Below, piece after piece: positions 44,240 through 57,500 of a stretch of DNA of 64,000 nucleotides. The DNA is taken from assembly GCA_037833965.1 (NCBI GenBank), contig AP031355.1:8209501-8273500 (forward strand), written 5' to 3'. The position numbers and the translations under genes are program-made. Position 1 is the first letter of the stretch, and every line of letters starts with the position of its first letter. The notes beneath the pieces were generated by a model, which ran no database searches, was not told the DNA's origin, and saw only the letters and a program-made list of their open reading frames with translations. Source of the DNA: Marchantia polymorpha subsp. ruderalis. Lineage: Eukaryota > Streptophyta > Marchantiopsida > Marchantiales > Marchantiaceae.

Positions 44240-47200
44240 TACAGTAAGTCGTGCATTCTTATGAGAATACGCATTCTTTTAATAATGGTAGATAATGTTA
44301 CACCAGAACAATTTTTATCACGTTGACTGTCTTATCACAATTATGAAAACAATGAAGCCTGAGCGAACATGAGCTAAGATATCTTTTCATTTACAGAGAC
44401 TCTCTATTTATGATTCTAACATTAATGAATATTATTGTGAAGTTAGAGATTAGAGTGGTTATTGAGGTTAGAGTGGGTCTATACCCACTCAAAAATCTAG
44501 TTTTTCTTTTATCAAAAGAAATCTCCAATCTTGACTTCAGTATAAGAATATAATATTGCGAAACCAAATATATATTTAACAGTAAGACTATATCTCTTCA
44601 CACTATTCAACATAGAGTTTCTAAAAAAACATATAGTTTATTTTAGTTCTTTCCAAGCAGCCCTCATTTGATTTAATCTTTGAGAACACTTTTATTATTA
44701 TTTATAGAGATCAAAAGATCTCAAAAAATTAATATGCAGAAGGAGCGAATTTTTGATTGGATATCCGAAATTAAAATTAATTTATTAGGATTATTATTAC
44801 AACTCCAAAATTTTATTTCTATTTTTAATATGAAATTAGGTATCTTGGTTGGAGTGCCTACATACTCGCACTCCAACTCATCGTCTGTGTAACAAAATGG
44901 ATAAATGAAATCAGCAAGTAGGCTGACGCAACACTTGGGGCGGAGGAAAAACATAAATTTACTCCGCGAGACAGAAAATTAAAATTTTAAGTAGGAAGAC
45001 ATCTTTTCACAGGAGGTTTAATCTGAGAGAAACGTAGCAGCAATGATACTTTGCCGCTTGCAATATCTCGTACCATATTAAAGTCGTTTAACCTCGTTTT
45101 TTCCGAGCCATGATTGTTTCGCCAGTCCGGGAAACTGTCAACAAGCTTCTGGGACGAGCCCATTACCGGTAAACTAGGAACTTACACAAATTTTCCGTCC
45201 AAGCGTTAGATGTTACATGTAATTTTTAAGTTTAATTCTATAATCTGAGAATTATGTTTATTTTAGATATGTAAATAAACACAGATTATACATACGTAGA
45301 GAGACTGCATCCTTGTCGACACGCGAACATGAAGAACTGAATCCTTATATCCAAACACATAAATAAACTATAAACTAATAAATCTAAATAATTTAAATCT
45401 TTTAATGAGTTTATTTTCTAGATTTTTTTAATCCTTCTTAAAATTATTGCAACAGATACATCTAGGTGCTCTGGCATTTTCTTGAGAGAATGCACAATAC
45501 CTTAAAATAATAGGCGGCAACAAAATCAACAATCCTAACTTATCACGTACCTTATTTAAGTTAGCGTAATTCTAAATGTAGTTGAACAAAAAATCTAAAA
45601 TCACGTACAGATAATAAAATAAATTTGGTAAATAGTTTATCTTGATTATTTGGATATCATGGGTAACTTTTGACATATTCTCATCATGACTCTATTGGGG
45701 CTACGCCAGTCGTCAGTCGGCGTCATCCTTTGTACTGAATGATGGGTATTGCCAAAACTTTCGCCAATACTGCCGTTTGGGCGATTTTTTCCCATCTGAG
45801 AGTTTTTCAATATTGCTCCTTCAATTTTTGCAAAAACGTTAATTTTTCCTGGCCCAAAATTTTTTGTGAGATTATCATCAGATTTTCCAGTACGTTGATT
45901 ATCTGAATCTATTTTTTCGCATTATTTTTAACGTCGTGATGTTGTTTAAAAATTTCCGTCTACGTCTGAAAAATTTTGAAGAATGATTTCAATTTAATCA
46001 CAGGGAACCTGGGAGATTAAGCTTAATCAAGTCCTTCTAGAAAAAAAGCACATGGAATCAAAAGAACTAGTAAGAATATCATAGGGGTGATATCATAGCC
46101 ACAGTAGCCTCTACGAAAAAATTCGAAATCTAGTGTGTGCTTTCTAGATCATTTTAATTGAATATGTTGTTAAAATTTTCTGCCTTAATCAGTTTATATA
46201 GGTATTTTTTTAAAGTATGAACATGGTGCAATATGAGTTGTTTTTGTAGCTCTCTAATCCCATGTTTTATGTATCAATCAGCTACGTTTTGTAAGCTTTC
46301 AGATTATTAACTTTATAAGCTGTTATATTTTGCCATTCAGGTGCTATAACTAACTCCAGGTCATTCACTCTTGGTCAATATTTAGACTATTGTATTCCCT
46401 TTTACTTTGAATTTTTGTAATATTATATTCGTCTTTGGTCCGTACCAAATCTCTTGAACTTAGAAACAGCTTATATCTTTACATCCTTCTAAGCGTTGTG
46501 TGATGAATATTATCTGATATGAGCAATTTACATGAATTTAGATTTATAAATACTAGCTAGTTTTAAAAGGATTACATATTGTGACATGGATAATTGGAGT
46601 TATTATGTTTGTAAAATGTAGTGCTTGCTTAATGTAGAAAAATAAGAAGCAACATGTAAAAATTTTTTCCTTCACATAATTGAGATTTCGATTCGTCTGT
46701 TCTGGATAGATTTACCTATCTCTGTGCATGATGCCCTGAGTGTCTCTTCTTCACTTTGTTTGAAAGTGGCCATGCAGCGGACTTTAAGAGGCTTTACGAG
46801 AACTTTCTCATTTCAATGCCAAAGTTTTGTTTAGATACCGTAAGATACTCAGAACAATGTTATCTAGTTTGGAAGATCCATTCAAATCACCAGGAAACCA
46901 CGAGCAACGTCCATCAAGAAATATCCTCCCAACCGGTAACTGCTGGTTTAATGGTCTTCTGAGCACCTTCTGGAGGTAATTCCGGAAAGAATCTTAAAAC
47001 ATTGATTCCATGTAGAGGTTTCTCACTCCATATCTGTACGTACTTGTGCAGAAGAGGTCTTGCTCGACAGTATTCTATCTTGGGAGTTCGATGAAAACAA
47101 GCGGATAGACTGATTGTACGTCACCCAATATTAGTAGTGCCATTCCATATTTACATCTCCCGCCTTGAGCCGATGGAACTAAAAGTGCATCCATCAGGAA

Positions 47201-50200
47201 CATCAATTAGCATAGAAAGATCGTGAGATCACTAGATCCACTCTGGGTTGGATGCACACTCATATCCTTATTAAAATCATAGATTTCAAAAATAATAAAA
47301 AACATGAACGTTATCATATGAGATTGATTTTTTACTTCTCTTATAAGAAAATGAGGTCAATGGTTAGATATGGAATTTGATATCAGAATGATGTGTCCAC
47401 ATTAGCATGTCACAAAAGAATGTAGACTAGACCATGCGTGTACAAAGTCGTTCATTTTAGTATAGTATGGAAGAAATTTTATAAGTGAATTATCATTATC
47501 TGTATTTTTACTTCCATTCGTGATGACCTGATCCATGACAACTCATATGCGGAATATATGTTATTTCCCTTTTATAACAAAAAAGAGGGTGTGGTTGGAG
47601 CTTGAATTTAACTTGACTATCTAAAGATTCGTAGCCTACGTTCATCGGGAAAGACTACTAACAAATCAGAATAAAAGCGTGATGTTTTACATCAAATGAT
47701 AATTAATTTTTAATTAATCAAGTAAACGTGCACTTGCATATCAATTTAAGCTCATTTTTTTATGCCTAACTGACTAGAACTCGAATAACCTGTCACTGAT
47801 TTTCAATTCTGTTCCAATATTCCGGTGTTAGTCTCGAAGAATGAAGGGTATAGAGATAGAGCTCAAGGGTTACTAATAAACATGTAGTCATCCAACTTAT
47901 CCGTCTTTCATTGTTTGCTAGCTTACTCGACAATTGTCCAAATCTGCACATTGCTGATAGGGAAGAATGACCCGCAAAATGCAGACACGAAATAGTCGTT
48001 TCTTGTGGAACCTGATGTCGTCGGACAAGAGTTACAACGTCCATCAACGTCACGATTCCCAAGTATCGAAGAAGAAGATGTAGGATCTTGTGTCTAAAGA
48101 TCAAAAGAGAAGGAGTATTGTAGAATTGCACGTGCAGTGAAAATTCTGAGGCGTGCGAGGTACTACCACGACCGAGACGTTGTCTTCACTTGTTGGAGGC
48201 GATGAAAGTCTGATGCGAGGTTCCCGCTCCACCAGCAAACCGGAAGGTCCAGAACGAGTCACGGGTTCGAACTTTTGTGCATCAGACTTCTGTGCTCCTT
48301 CACATATCATCGTCAAATTCACACACGAGGGGGCAGATATGACTCTTCCTTTGCACGCAAATCAATGTCCATTGGAGCAGCGTAAAGTATTGAGGTCATT
48401 GGTTTCTTGTGACGGACAAGGTCTTTCCTTTGTCCTTTCTCTTTCAAGGTCTGGATTCATACCAAAGATGATGAGAAGACAGTCTCATTTTACTATAATT
48501 AGCCCATTGGGTACTGATAAGGTTAGAGTCTAACCGTTAGACGCAATATAATGTCAATGAATATTATGGGTATATTATAAATATCTCTGCATAAACCAAA
48601 ACAATAGAGCATTGAACCGGCCGGTCTTCTCTCGATAACAATTTATATGTAGTTCGCTTCATGCTAACGAAAATGTATACACTACCTTATCTAATAAGGT
48701 ATAATTTTCTGTACTCTCCCACAAAAGTATCCAAGTCGTTTACATCTAAGCATGGCTCCTTCTTTGGATACATTTGTTGTTCATATTCTATCACCACCCA
48801 TTAAACATTTTGGATGATCCTCCAATCGGAAACTATGTCACGTGGTGGATTCTAATCACAAGGTATGCAAGGTATGCAGTAATAGTCTAGTATAACCTGA
48901 CCAAGTTTAGATATGACACGACACGATCAATCTAGGTAAACTTTGTAGCTATGTGATAATTGTGTATTTTCATTCCAAATTAAACACCAAATTTTAATTG
49001 TATCTTTGGTAACTATACAAATCTCTCAGCGAACGATTCGTATACGCATTTTACAATTAATACATTTATAAATGAATGAATGATGTACGTGAACGGGACA
49101 AAGCAGCTACACCTACCATGTGGTAGTCATTGAGGACATAAAGTTGAGACAACTCACTCGATCTAATGCTTATCATCTTTATTCTTGGGAGTGAAAGGAA
49201 GAGAGCATCGAATGCGACTCACTGTTCTCATCGGAGAAAGAACAAATAGAGTCGAAAGCTTTTGACTTTGTACAAGATACCCACAGGGGCTTCTGCAGTG
49301 TCTCAACCCTGGTATCTGATGTTTCAGCGATTTGCAAGGAATAATTGGGATGAATATTTCTCTTATCTTTTCTTTTGTGGATAAGGCTGTGCATTACAGT
49401 TCTGTGAGCTGGTCTGATATGCCTGAGAGCCGAAGACAGAAGCTATTCCAGATTCACGGCCAATGTAGACAGAGACTATGTAAGTTTGATGCATCCCAGG
49501 AACAAATTTCTATCAGCGGGCGTGTGAAAATTTCACGACAGCCGGTGCAGAATGCAGTTCTAGATTTTCTTAAACGCAAGGCATTTATTCGAACTTCAGG
49601 GAGATCACGACATCCGCAGATTCTCAGTGCAACTAATACGGCGGCGGCCCGTTTCTTCAGACTACAGTTCGGGTTATACTATCTATCCAGCTGAACATTC
49701 CGAGGTTAAGAAACCGCGCCAGCGAAGTCCAAGTGGAGGTGCTTGTAAAAGTCATTGGCCAGTGACCCTTCTCTAACTTCTCTGGTAGCAAAGCAGAGCG
49801 TTCTGTTTCCGGGTCCGAAAAGAGGTTATCTTATTATGCCAAATTGCAGCAAACAGCAAGGTGGGTCAACATTAGCTGCAGGTGTACGTGTGAAGGAGAT
49901 CTGAGTCATCAGATGCACAGACGGTACAAAAAGCTCGAGGATCGAGAGATACCACTTTGTCTTTCGTGCATTAGACATTTACCAGCAACATCTTAGTCCT
50001 GCAACCGAGTCAGATACCCACATAACTACGCAATCGCCGTTCGGTCGTCTGCTATCGGGCGGCGATTTCAGAGGTTCTTGGTCCAGACAATGAATTTCGC
50101 TGTGTTAAGAATCTGGAGAAGTACAAGATGAGTGGATTTGTAAAATATCGTGTCTCGGGAGAAGAACGTAGGAACTGTCACAAGTACTGCCACTATGTAC

Positions 50201-50640
50201 TTACGACCACTACTCACTGCAACACGGTGATTTGAACCCCTTCCAAATATCATTGACAAACTCACGATTCAAGACAATGTTCTATTCTGGGGACAGTCAG
50301 AATCAGTCGAGATCCGTAAGACATAACAAATTTAGGATTGACTAGCACACAGTTACTGAATTCCTTGTGGTGTTGTGATAATCCAAGGACGTATCTCGAT
50401 TGTTTAAAAGGAAAAGTTTCGTCCACACATGAGCTTATCACGAAGATGTGAAGCACACATTTTTAAGCTGTTCAATTACGCTAAATAAGAAGTTTGTTGA
50501 CTTGAAACAATACACAAATTGTTTGTTATGCAGTCTCGTAATAAGCCTCTGCATGAGGAGTGTTTCTTGTAGACTACAACTCGAGATTTTCACAGATGAT
50601 GTACCATCTTGACGAAGATATAGTTGACAATCCAAAGACT
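44240..50640. other. 6.4-kb AT-rich intergenic region
   Basis: No recognisable gene, RNA or element. The longest open frames (47793-48131 minus, 48153-48533 plus, 49332-49694 plus) have no motif I know, no partner copy, and no visible splice context; I do not call them genes. Decayed transposon DNA is possible but unproven. Confidence 0.5.
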
Positions 50641-50900
50641 GAACACAAGAATTTGACTGCAAGCAGTACTCAAATCAAGCATTCAGTGAGAGTTCCTATT
50701 ATCTCGAGTCGAGGATATATTCAATCACGAGACTTGGAAAACATCAGATTAACTTAGTCAGATCTCGAGGATCACCAGGCGACCGTTCCTTCTAGTACTG
50801 GATTATGCAGATCTTTAACAGATCGGGGATGAATGAGGGACTCGCCAACATTCAAAAGATGGTTTCTCAGAAGGAATACTCTGAAAGAAATTACTACCTA

Positions 50901-50943
50901 CGTGGTCTACTCCTGACCACGTAGAAGTCAGGAGTAGACCACG
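50901..50943. repeat. 17-bp foldback at the deletion junction of OMT remnant D
   Basis: CGTGGTCTACTCCTGAC (50901-50917) and its exact reverse complement (50927-50943) around a 9-base spacer. The arm is the OMT exon 2 acceptor sequence; in genes A, B and C it occurs once. Confidence 0.9.
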
Positions 50944-51083
50944 GATTGGCCATTGGGATCACAAATTAAGCTTATGGTACGTTCTTCTCTGCTTGATTCA
51001 CGCAAGTACAAAGCGATATTTGAGATCGGCCTTCTCAGGTGACGAAGCTCGTTGCCTATTGTTGTGAGTCCAGCACACGCCAA

Positions 51084-51160
51084 GCCTCGTCACTAAGGGC
51101 TCCTCAAAAATGAGGGAACGCGACCTCTGCCCGCCCGGGCTTTCTGCCCGCAGCCCGACC
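51084..51160 (+). repeat. Left terminal inverted repeat (77 bp)
   Basis: Exact reverse complement of 52288-52364. Confidence 0.95.
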
Positions 51161-52287
51161 CCCCCTCCTCACCCGGGCCCACATCCCGACCCCCTCCCCC
51201 CGCAACCAGACACCCTCCCCCGCAGCCCGACCTCCCGGTTACTAGTTATTAGTTGTGGAGACCCTCCCGCTTTAGCTCGCCCATCGGGCTCTTTCTCTCG
51301 CGGCCTACCTTCCCCGCAGGGAACTTGTACTTCGTAGTTTTTTCCTGCCCCATGCCCCAATTCTCCTCCCCTCGCAAAGGGGAGGAGAAATGGAGTAGCA
51401 TGTTTGGGGCTTCCATTCTTCTTCCCCCAAAAAACAACTAGGTCTTTTTCTTTCTAAAGCTTTAGTTTCTAAGGAAATTATCTCTCTTCAATTTTTATAT
51501 TTAAGTAAATCTATTCATCTATCAACATGATGGAGAATCACAAGAGAAGGTTTTGAAAGATTTTATGAAAGATTTCACAAAAGCAAAATTATAAAGTGAT
51601 AACAAGATAAATGAAAAAACTCAAGTCATAAATTTTATTTCACAAAAATCTCATGGTCACAATTTTTGCAAAAAATAGAATTTCCTCCTCTGCAAAAAAG
51701 GAATCTGATAAGCTGATAATCCGAATCGTGCTCTTTTCCCCACATGAAGTTAGGTAACGTCTTGACGAAAGTCTTAAATATCGACGATTATATCCACTCT
51801 GGAGAAGACTCGCCCGTAATAATTAAGTTGGCAGCTACCTGAGGCGGAAAAAACACACTCAATACTCTCATTCTCTGAACTTACATGGCCAGACGAAGGA
51901 GATAATTCTCAACACCATTGTTGGGCTCGATTGTTATTGCCAGCGTTTTTGATTAATCAGAAGTTTGATTTTTCCGATTTACTGCTTGAACGCAGCGCCT
52001 GCCTGCGTCTAATTTTTCCAACCAAATCTCCGAAATGGAAGACATGACATACCTCGCAATACATTTGTCGTTCGCAGTTCTCTTCAAACGTGGGACAGAA
52101 TCAGAAGGGGCTAAACTATTTAATAAAATTTAATGTAATTTAGCGTGAAGGACTCGGTGACTGGAATTGGCAGTGGACAGTGGACGCAGACATTTTGCGA
52201 AGGGACGGGAAAGGGAAAGTGGAGTGATCGGGAGGCGGCCATCCCTAGTCGGGCTGGGCGAAGGGGGGATGGGGTCGGAGGCGGGGA

Positions 52288-52364
52288 GGTCGGGCTGCGG
52301 GCAGAAAGCCCGGGCGGGCAGAGGTCGCGTTCCCTCATTTTTGAGGAGCCCTTAGTGACGAGGC
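52288..52364 (-). repeat. Right terminal inverted repeat (77 bp)
   Basis: Exact reverse complement of 51084-51160; the match weakens to about ten scattered bases beyond. Confidence 0.95.
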
Positions 52365-53323
52365 ACGCCAAGGTCGATCTTAGAACATGGTAGTTCAAGC
52401 TCACACAGTGAACTTGGAGATCTGTCGGTGTGCGAGGAGTTCACCTTCGCATCCTTCAGACTCATACTATGCGTTGGACCTTTTATAGTCGGGCCAGCTA
52501 CTATTTTCTTTGGGATTCTGGGAACTAACGATGACTTTGATGTGCTTTTAGTCTGAAGTTGCAACTTCAGACTGCTATCGATCTGCTACAACCCAATCGA
52601 GGTCAATCAGTGATTGTGGTGTAGGTTGAATCATAGCGGAAGGGATAACTGTACCATGACACAAAGTGTATGGTACAGTTAGGTCAAGCTTAGTTATCGT
52701 GATTGATCGGGTATAATAACATATTCGGACGACGTCTTGACCAGTGTTCAGAGCTTACTGATTATTCCTCTGCACGAAATTAGAACTCGACATCACAATA
52801 ATATTTGATTTGGATTCACAATAATATCATAATAATTTGGAATCAAGATAATAACCTGGTAATACTGATAGATGACTCTCGTTAGTGGGAATCACAATTT
52901 TCTTTCGAATTGAAAAAAGTAAGCTCTGCATGTAGTGTATTTTGTCATTAATTCGACCGACGACTACATATTAATACCCAGTGTATGGTCTACATAAAAA
53001 GGTTCTCGTCCTTCTAGAAAGGTCAGTTCACTCTCTAGCTTGTGTGATCTCACAAGTTATAATCATGTTGAAGTAAGTTGCTTGTAGGTATAGTATTTGA
53101 CCTCTCGCACTATTTTTTCAGTATTCAATTATCCCCGAGGGATGAGTTTAGGTTTTGTTTTACTCTGAATTATGAGGCATGCTGAGTAAAAGTTCACTTT
53201 TTCGTATATAGACCATAAGATCCGTCGTATGGATGTGTGTTTGACAGGCGTTCGAAGAATTCCCCTCGGACATCTGTAATTGAAAAAATTGCTACACTCG
53301 CCACTTTTCTCATAAATGATTCA

Positions 53324-54593
53324 TAGATAGATTCATCATCCCCATGAAGAAGATGGCATACAAGCCTTACGCCTTGTTAGTATTAATTTAATTAACCTAC
53401 AATTTATTAGATCTTGACTTCTAATTACCACTCAGTTCCAAGACAGCTGAAACTATCGCAGGATAGCATATGAGAGAAGGCTAAAATCCTGAGGAGTTGG
53501 AATTCCACCATTTCACAAGAGTAACGCACGAGAAAAGCATTGTAAGCTCTTGTTGGAACAAAATCAGCTGGGAAACAATTTTCAAGTTTATCAAGAACTT
53601 TGTTCATATATTGTTTAGCGAATGAATTCAGCTTGAGAGTGAACTGAGCTAGAAGGACGGTAACTTCATAACGTGGACCATACTTTAGATACTCCTTTGG
53701 TCTAATAAATGAGAAACCCTTTACAATTCCATCAGAATTATTTTCGTTTCAGATCAACGCATTCGACAAAGAAACGTTGGGAGAAAATGTTATTGCAAGG
53801 TCGTGAAAACCAGTATCGTTCAACTTACACATATGATATGCATTAACGACTAGTGAACAAGTAAGCAGTGTATAAGACACGTGTTTCTACGTGCCCGGAC
53901 ATGCGTGGATCCATTGTCTGCGGTGTTTATCTTTGGTTTTGTGGTTCACAAATTACTGTACTGATACTCACAAGGGCTCCGAGCTTCGTTGTGATTCGCC
54001 ACCTTTATAAGCCCCATTACTTACATCGGGCTTTAGGATGCTGTCCGAGCTGATTTAGATACAAGACAACTAAATCAATGGGAAAATATGGAGGTGAATC
54101 TGTAGGCAGTCATGAAAAGAGCAAAGTCAATGTATTTGTCAATATTCTGGACACAACATCAAGCAACGCGACTGGCAGCCAACAGCAGGGACTTGCCTTG
54201 CAGCAAAAAGTTGCACTGTGTGAATCTTGAGCCATCTGCCTTCGTCAAGAGATGTGAAACCCAAAAGGCGAAGAGATACTGAGCCTTGACGAAGTCGTCG
54301 AATGCGTGATTAAAAGACTGATCAGTGAGACTCAGGGCGTTTTTGGAACCCTTTGACGATAGAGAACGGAGAATTGTACCGTGAGGTTTCAAACCATATC
54401 TTCAGAATATTGCAAAGTAGATTGGCTAGCAGCGATTCCAAATTTTCATCACTTACTGCCATCACACTTCTAGCATCCTTCTGAAAGAAGTATTCTTTCG
54501 ATAGTATGAAACTTGTCAACTGTGATGCGTCGTCTTCAGATTCTGAGTCCTGCGATATACATCACTAGCGGATAGACTGACACTAATAAGCAA
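53324..54593. other. Spacer left of OMT B
   Basis: No gene assigned. Minus frames at 53425-53607, 54159-54392 and 54322-54519 have protein-like composition (SKEYFFQKDARSVMAVSDEN, FNHAFDDFVKAQYLFAFW), and could be relics of exons, but I recognise no family and they overlap in different frames. Confidence 0.4.
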
Positions 54594-57500
54594 TGGAGAT
54601 TTTTACAATAGATGGATGGTGAGTGTGGTATCAATAGCTAACGTGTAATATAATACATACATCTTAACTGCGATTGGTATATGGGAACAGCCAGAGATTT
54701 CTTAATGTTCAGGTTAAATCTCAAGTATACTTCAAATACCAAGTGCAACTACGCCAGCATCAAGGCAGAATTTACAACTGACTTATCTCTCAAATGTGAG
54801 GAAATATTTTAATCCAGGTAATAATATCCATTGACAGATAACACTATGAAAGATAATATTAATTTCAAGCAGAGTAATGTTGAGTAGCTCTCCGGTACAG
54901 TGAAGACGTCATCCCACTGTAATACTGTATCTGGTCAATCACAGAAATATTACTTCGATATAGTTTCCTTCAAAGTCCAGTGGTCCACTGCGTTTTGATT
55001 GATCGTACACAAGAATCATTGATTGACCTCGATTGGCGCAATCTTAAGACTGTAAGCACGCTGCAGTCCTTGCTGCTGTTCAGAAACCGCAACATGATTG
55101 TGGCTGGAGCTTATATATAATGTTGACTGCATGGTGTGAGTCTGAAGGAAGCGCATTCCGCAGACAGAAAGATCTGCAAGCTCACTCTCTGAGATAGAAA
55201 GACCATATTCTGAGTGTCGACCGAAGTGTGCAGGAATTGCAGCATTAGGCAATGAGCTGCGTTGCCTGAGAAGACCGATCTCAAATATCGCCTTGTTTTC
55301 GCGTGAGGCAAGCATAGAAGCGCGTATTGTAAGTTGAGTTTGTGATCCAGATGGAGCTGGATAAAAAGACTGATGGCAAATTACTAAACATGGAGAATGA
55401 CGAGATCAGAATGATTTACTCAGCTTTTAACTACGTTCCATCCTTTGCCCTCAGAGCAACCATGCTCTTGGGGATTCCTGACATCTTGGCCATGTCGAAG
55501 GAGCCAATGACAGCTGAGAACATCGTCCAAAGGCTTCCTTGCAAGAATCCAGCTGCCGCTGCTGGTTATCTGAAGAGGATAATGGATATCCTGATTCTCC
55601 CGGGAATCTACAGCAGATCACTAGTTTCTACCGCAGATGGAAAGTCTCATGAAGCTGCGTACGGGCTGACTCCTGTGTCGAGGCTCCTCGTCAAGGACGA
55701 TGTTCAGTTCACGTTGCGGCCAATAGCTTTGCTGCACCAAAATCAATTCTTCTCAGTCGGATTCCAGCATCTGCATGAGAGTCTGTTGGAAGATCGATCG
55801 CCGATGGAGATGGCGTTCGGAAAAACGTTCTACGAATTACATGCAGAAAGGCCGGAAATCAGCTCTGTATTCCAAGATGCCATGACCTGCTACTCAAAAT
55901 ATTGGATGAATGTTATTGTACATGAGTACGATGGGTTTAAGAATACGAAGACGTTGGTGGACGTGGGGGGCGGTGAGGGTGAATCTATCAATCACCTGGT
56001 TGCAGCTTACCCACATATCCATGGCATCAACTTTGACCTGCCAGATGTGATTAAGAATGCCCCTCCTATACCAGGTTTGTAGTGGTGATAAAGCTTCCAA
56101 TATATATCTTCCACTTTTGCTGGACTTCAGTGTTTTCCTTTTGTAATATGTCATCTATGCTGTCAGAATCCCCTAACACGTTTTTCTGCTCGTGGCTTGT
56201 CTGGTCAGGAGTAGACCACGTAGGTGGTAATTTCTTTCAGAGTATACCTTCTGGTGATACCATATTTTTGAAGGTTAGCAAATCCCCCATTCATACCTGA
56301 TTTTGAAAAGATTATGCATAATCGAATAACCACTAGGTCGCCTGGAGATCCTCGAGATCTGAATAAGTTCATTTGGTGTTCTCTGAGTGTCATGATTGAA
56401 TAGATTTTCGGTTCGAGATAGTAGGAACTTTCAATAAATGCTTAATTTGAGTACTGACTGCAACCAAAATCATGTAGATGGTACTCCACAACAATGGCGA
56501 TGAAGAGTGCTTAATGATCTTGAAGAGTTGCTATGAAGCTTTACCCGAAAGAAGGGGCAAAGTCGTCATCGGCGAGCACGTGCTCGACGATGACAGCACA
56601 GATGATGATGTCCAATTTTTGAACACCCTAGACTTGATCATGCTCTCTGTCTTTCTGAAAGGTCGGGAGAGATCTTTCGAGGCCTACAAGGTGTTGTTGA
56701 CTTCATGTGGTTTTCTTGATTGCAAATTGGTAAAGCTCTCTCGTGGTGTTACTCTTATCGAAGCATATAAGCATTGAATGTGAAAGCATTCTTAAACATA
56801 GACACCAATAAGTGCAATACCCAGCTGGTTTATTTCATACTAAGTGAGGAAGATCGCAATGTTCAGTGGAGAACGTTATACGAGAGTTCAGAGCTCTGAA
56901 TACCTAGCTATGATAGATCGCTGTTGAGGACAAATTGCAGTAAAGAATTCAGTGGCTCCCTAAAGAAGATGTCATGCATTCACTACTGTCAGCATCGTCA
57001 TGCCTATCAAGATCCAATAAAGATGTGGGGGAGTTGTAGATCCAACGAGGTGATTCAGACCATGGCAGCTGTCACCTCAGTGAGTTCCACTCTATAATAG
57101 GTACACGTTGTTCCTGCGTGAAGATATGGTCAAGAAATGTTGACAATAAAACTTCAGTATTGAAAGTGACGAGCATTTAGTTTATCTTTAGTATTTTGTA
57201 TTTTGTATCGTAACGACCACCAGAAGCTTTATGTCAATCGATGAATGATTTGATTCGCACTTTTGATCTACTTTTTCAATTTTGGTCAATTATCCTTGAA
57301 AAGACCTGGACGGAATTCTGCTTTTAACTATTTTTCCCGAGTCAAGCAAAATATCAATAACTCAACCGGATGCAATCACTAATAAGTAAGGGGACGTCTC
57401 CAAGCTCATGACTTCCCCTTACTCTGTGTGAAGCATGATTTTGAAGATTCCATCATGGTGCACGGGTCTTCCGCATTCCACTCAGCATCAGTCACTGCTA

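Larger units (their letters stand above)
51084..52364. mobile_element. Non-autonomous TIR element, 1281 bp, unclassified
   Basis: Perfect 77-bp terminal inverted repeats (51084-51160 and 52288-52364) beginning GCCTCGTCACTAAGGGCTCC. The 7-bp target ACGCCAA is duplicated at 51077-51083 and 52365-52371; the empty site is visible in the paralogous arm near 60197-60210 (minus strand CACACGCCAGGGTCG). Inside, a GC-rich part with a foldback (TTCTCCTCCCCT near 51361) and an AT-rich core, with no transposase. TSD length 7 (or 8 if the TIR is offset by one) and TIR sequence do not fit CACTA, Mutator or PIF/Harbinger; hAT is possible but untypical. Confidence 0.9.
50641..53323 (-). pseudogene. OMT remnant D: promoter plus intron relics, coding exon lost
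   Basis: Minus-strand relic matching the 59290-61334 arm. 53323-52365 is the upstream region, 51083-50944 the leader with the start ATG, and 50943-50641 the intron 1/exon 2/intron 2 part. Exon 1 (about 720 bp) is missing: leader passes directly into the exon 2 acceptor region through a foldback. The arm is interrupted by the 1281-bp TIR element at 51084-52364. Confidence 0.82.

Noticed and set aside
48262-48280. GGGTTCGAAC resembling a tRNA T-loop
   Set aside because: No cloverleaf, acceptor stem or anticodon arm can be built around it.
49332-49694. 120-codon plus frame with basic composition
   Set aside because: No motif, no paralogue, AT-rich surroundings; within chance for the length of the region.
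51091-51095. CACTA at the TIR suggested a CACTA (En/Spm) transposon
   Set aside because: Inverted repeat extends seven bases further out (GCCTCGT) and the TSD is 7 bp, whereas CACTA elements end in CACTA with 3-bp TSDs.
54159-54519. Overlapping minus frames with protein-like composition
   Set aside because: No family recognised and the frames conflict; noted only as possible exon relics.
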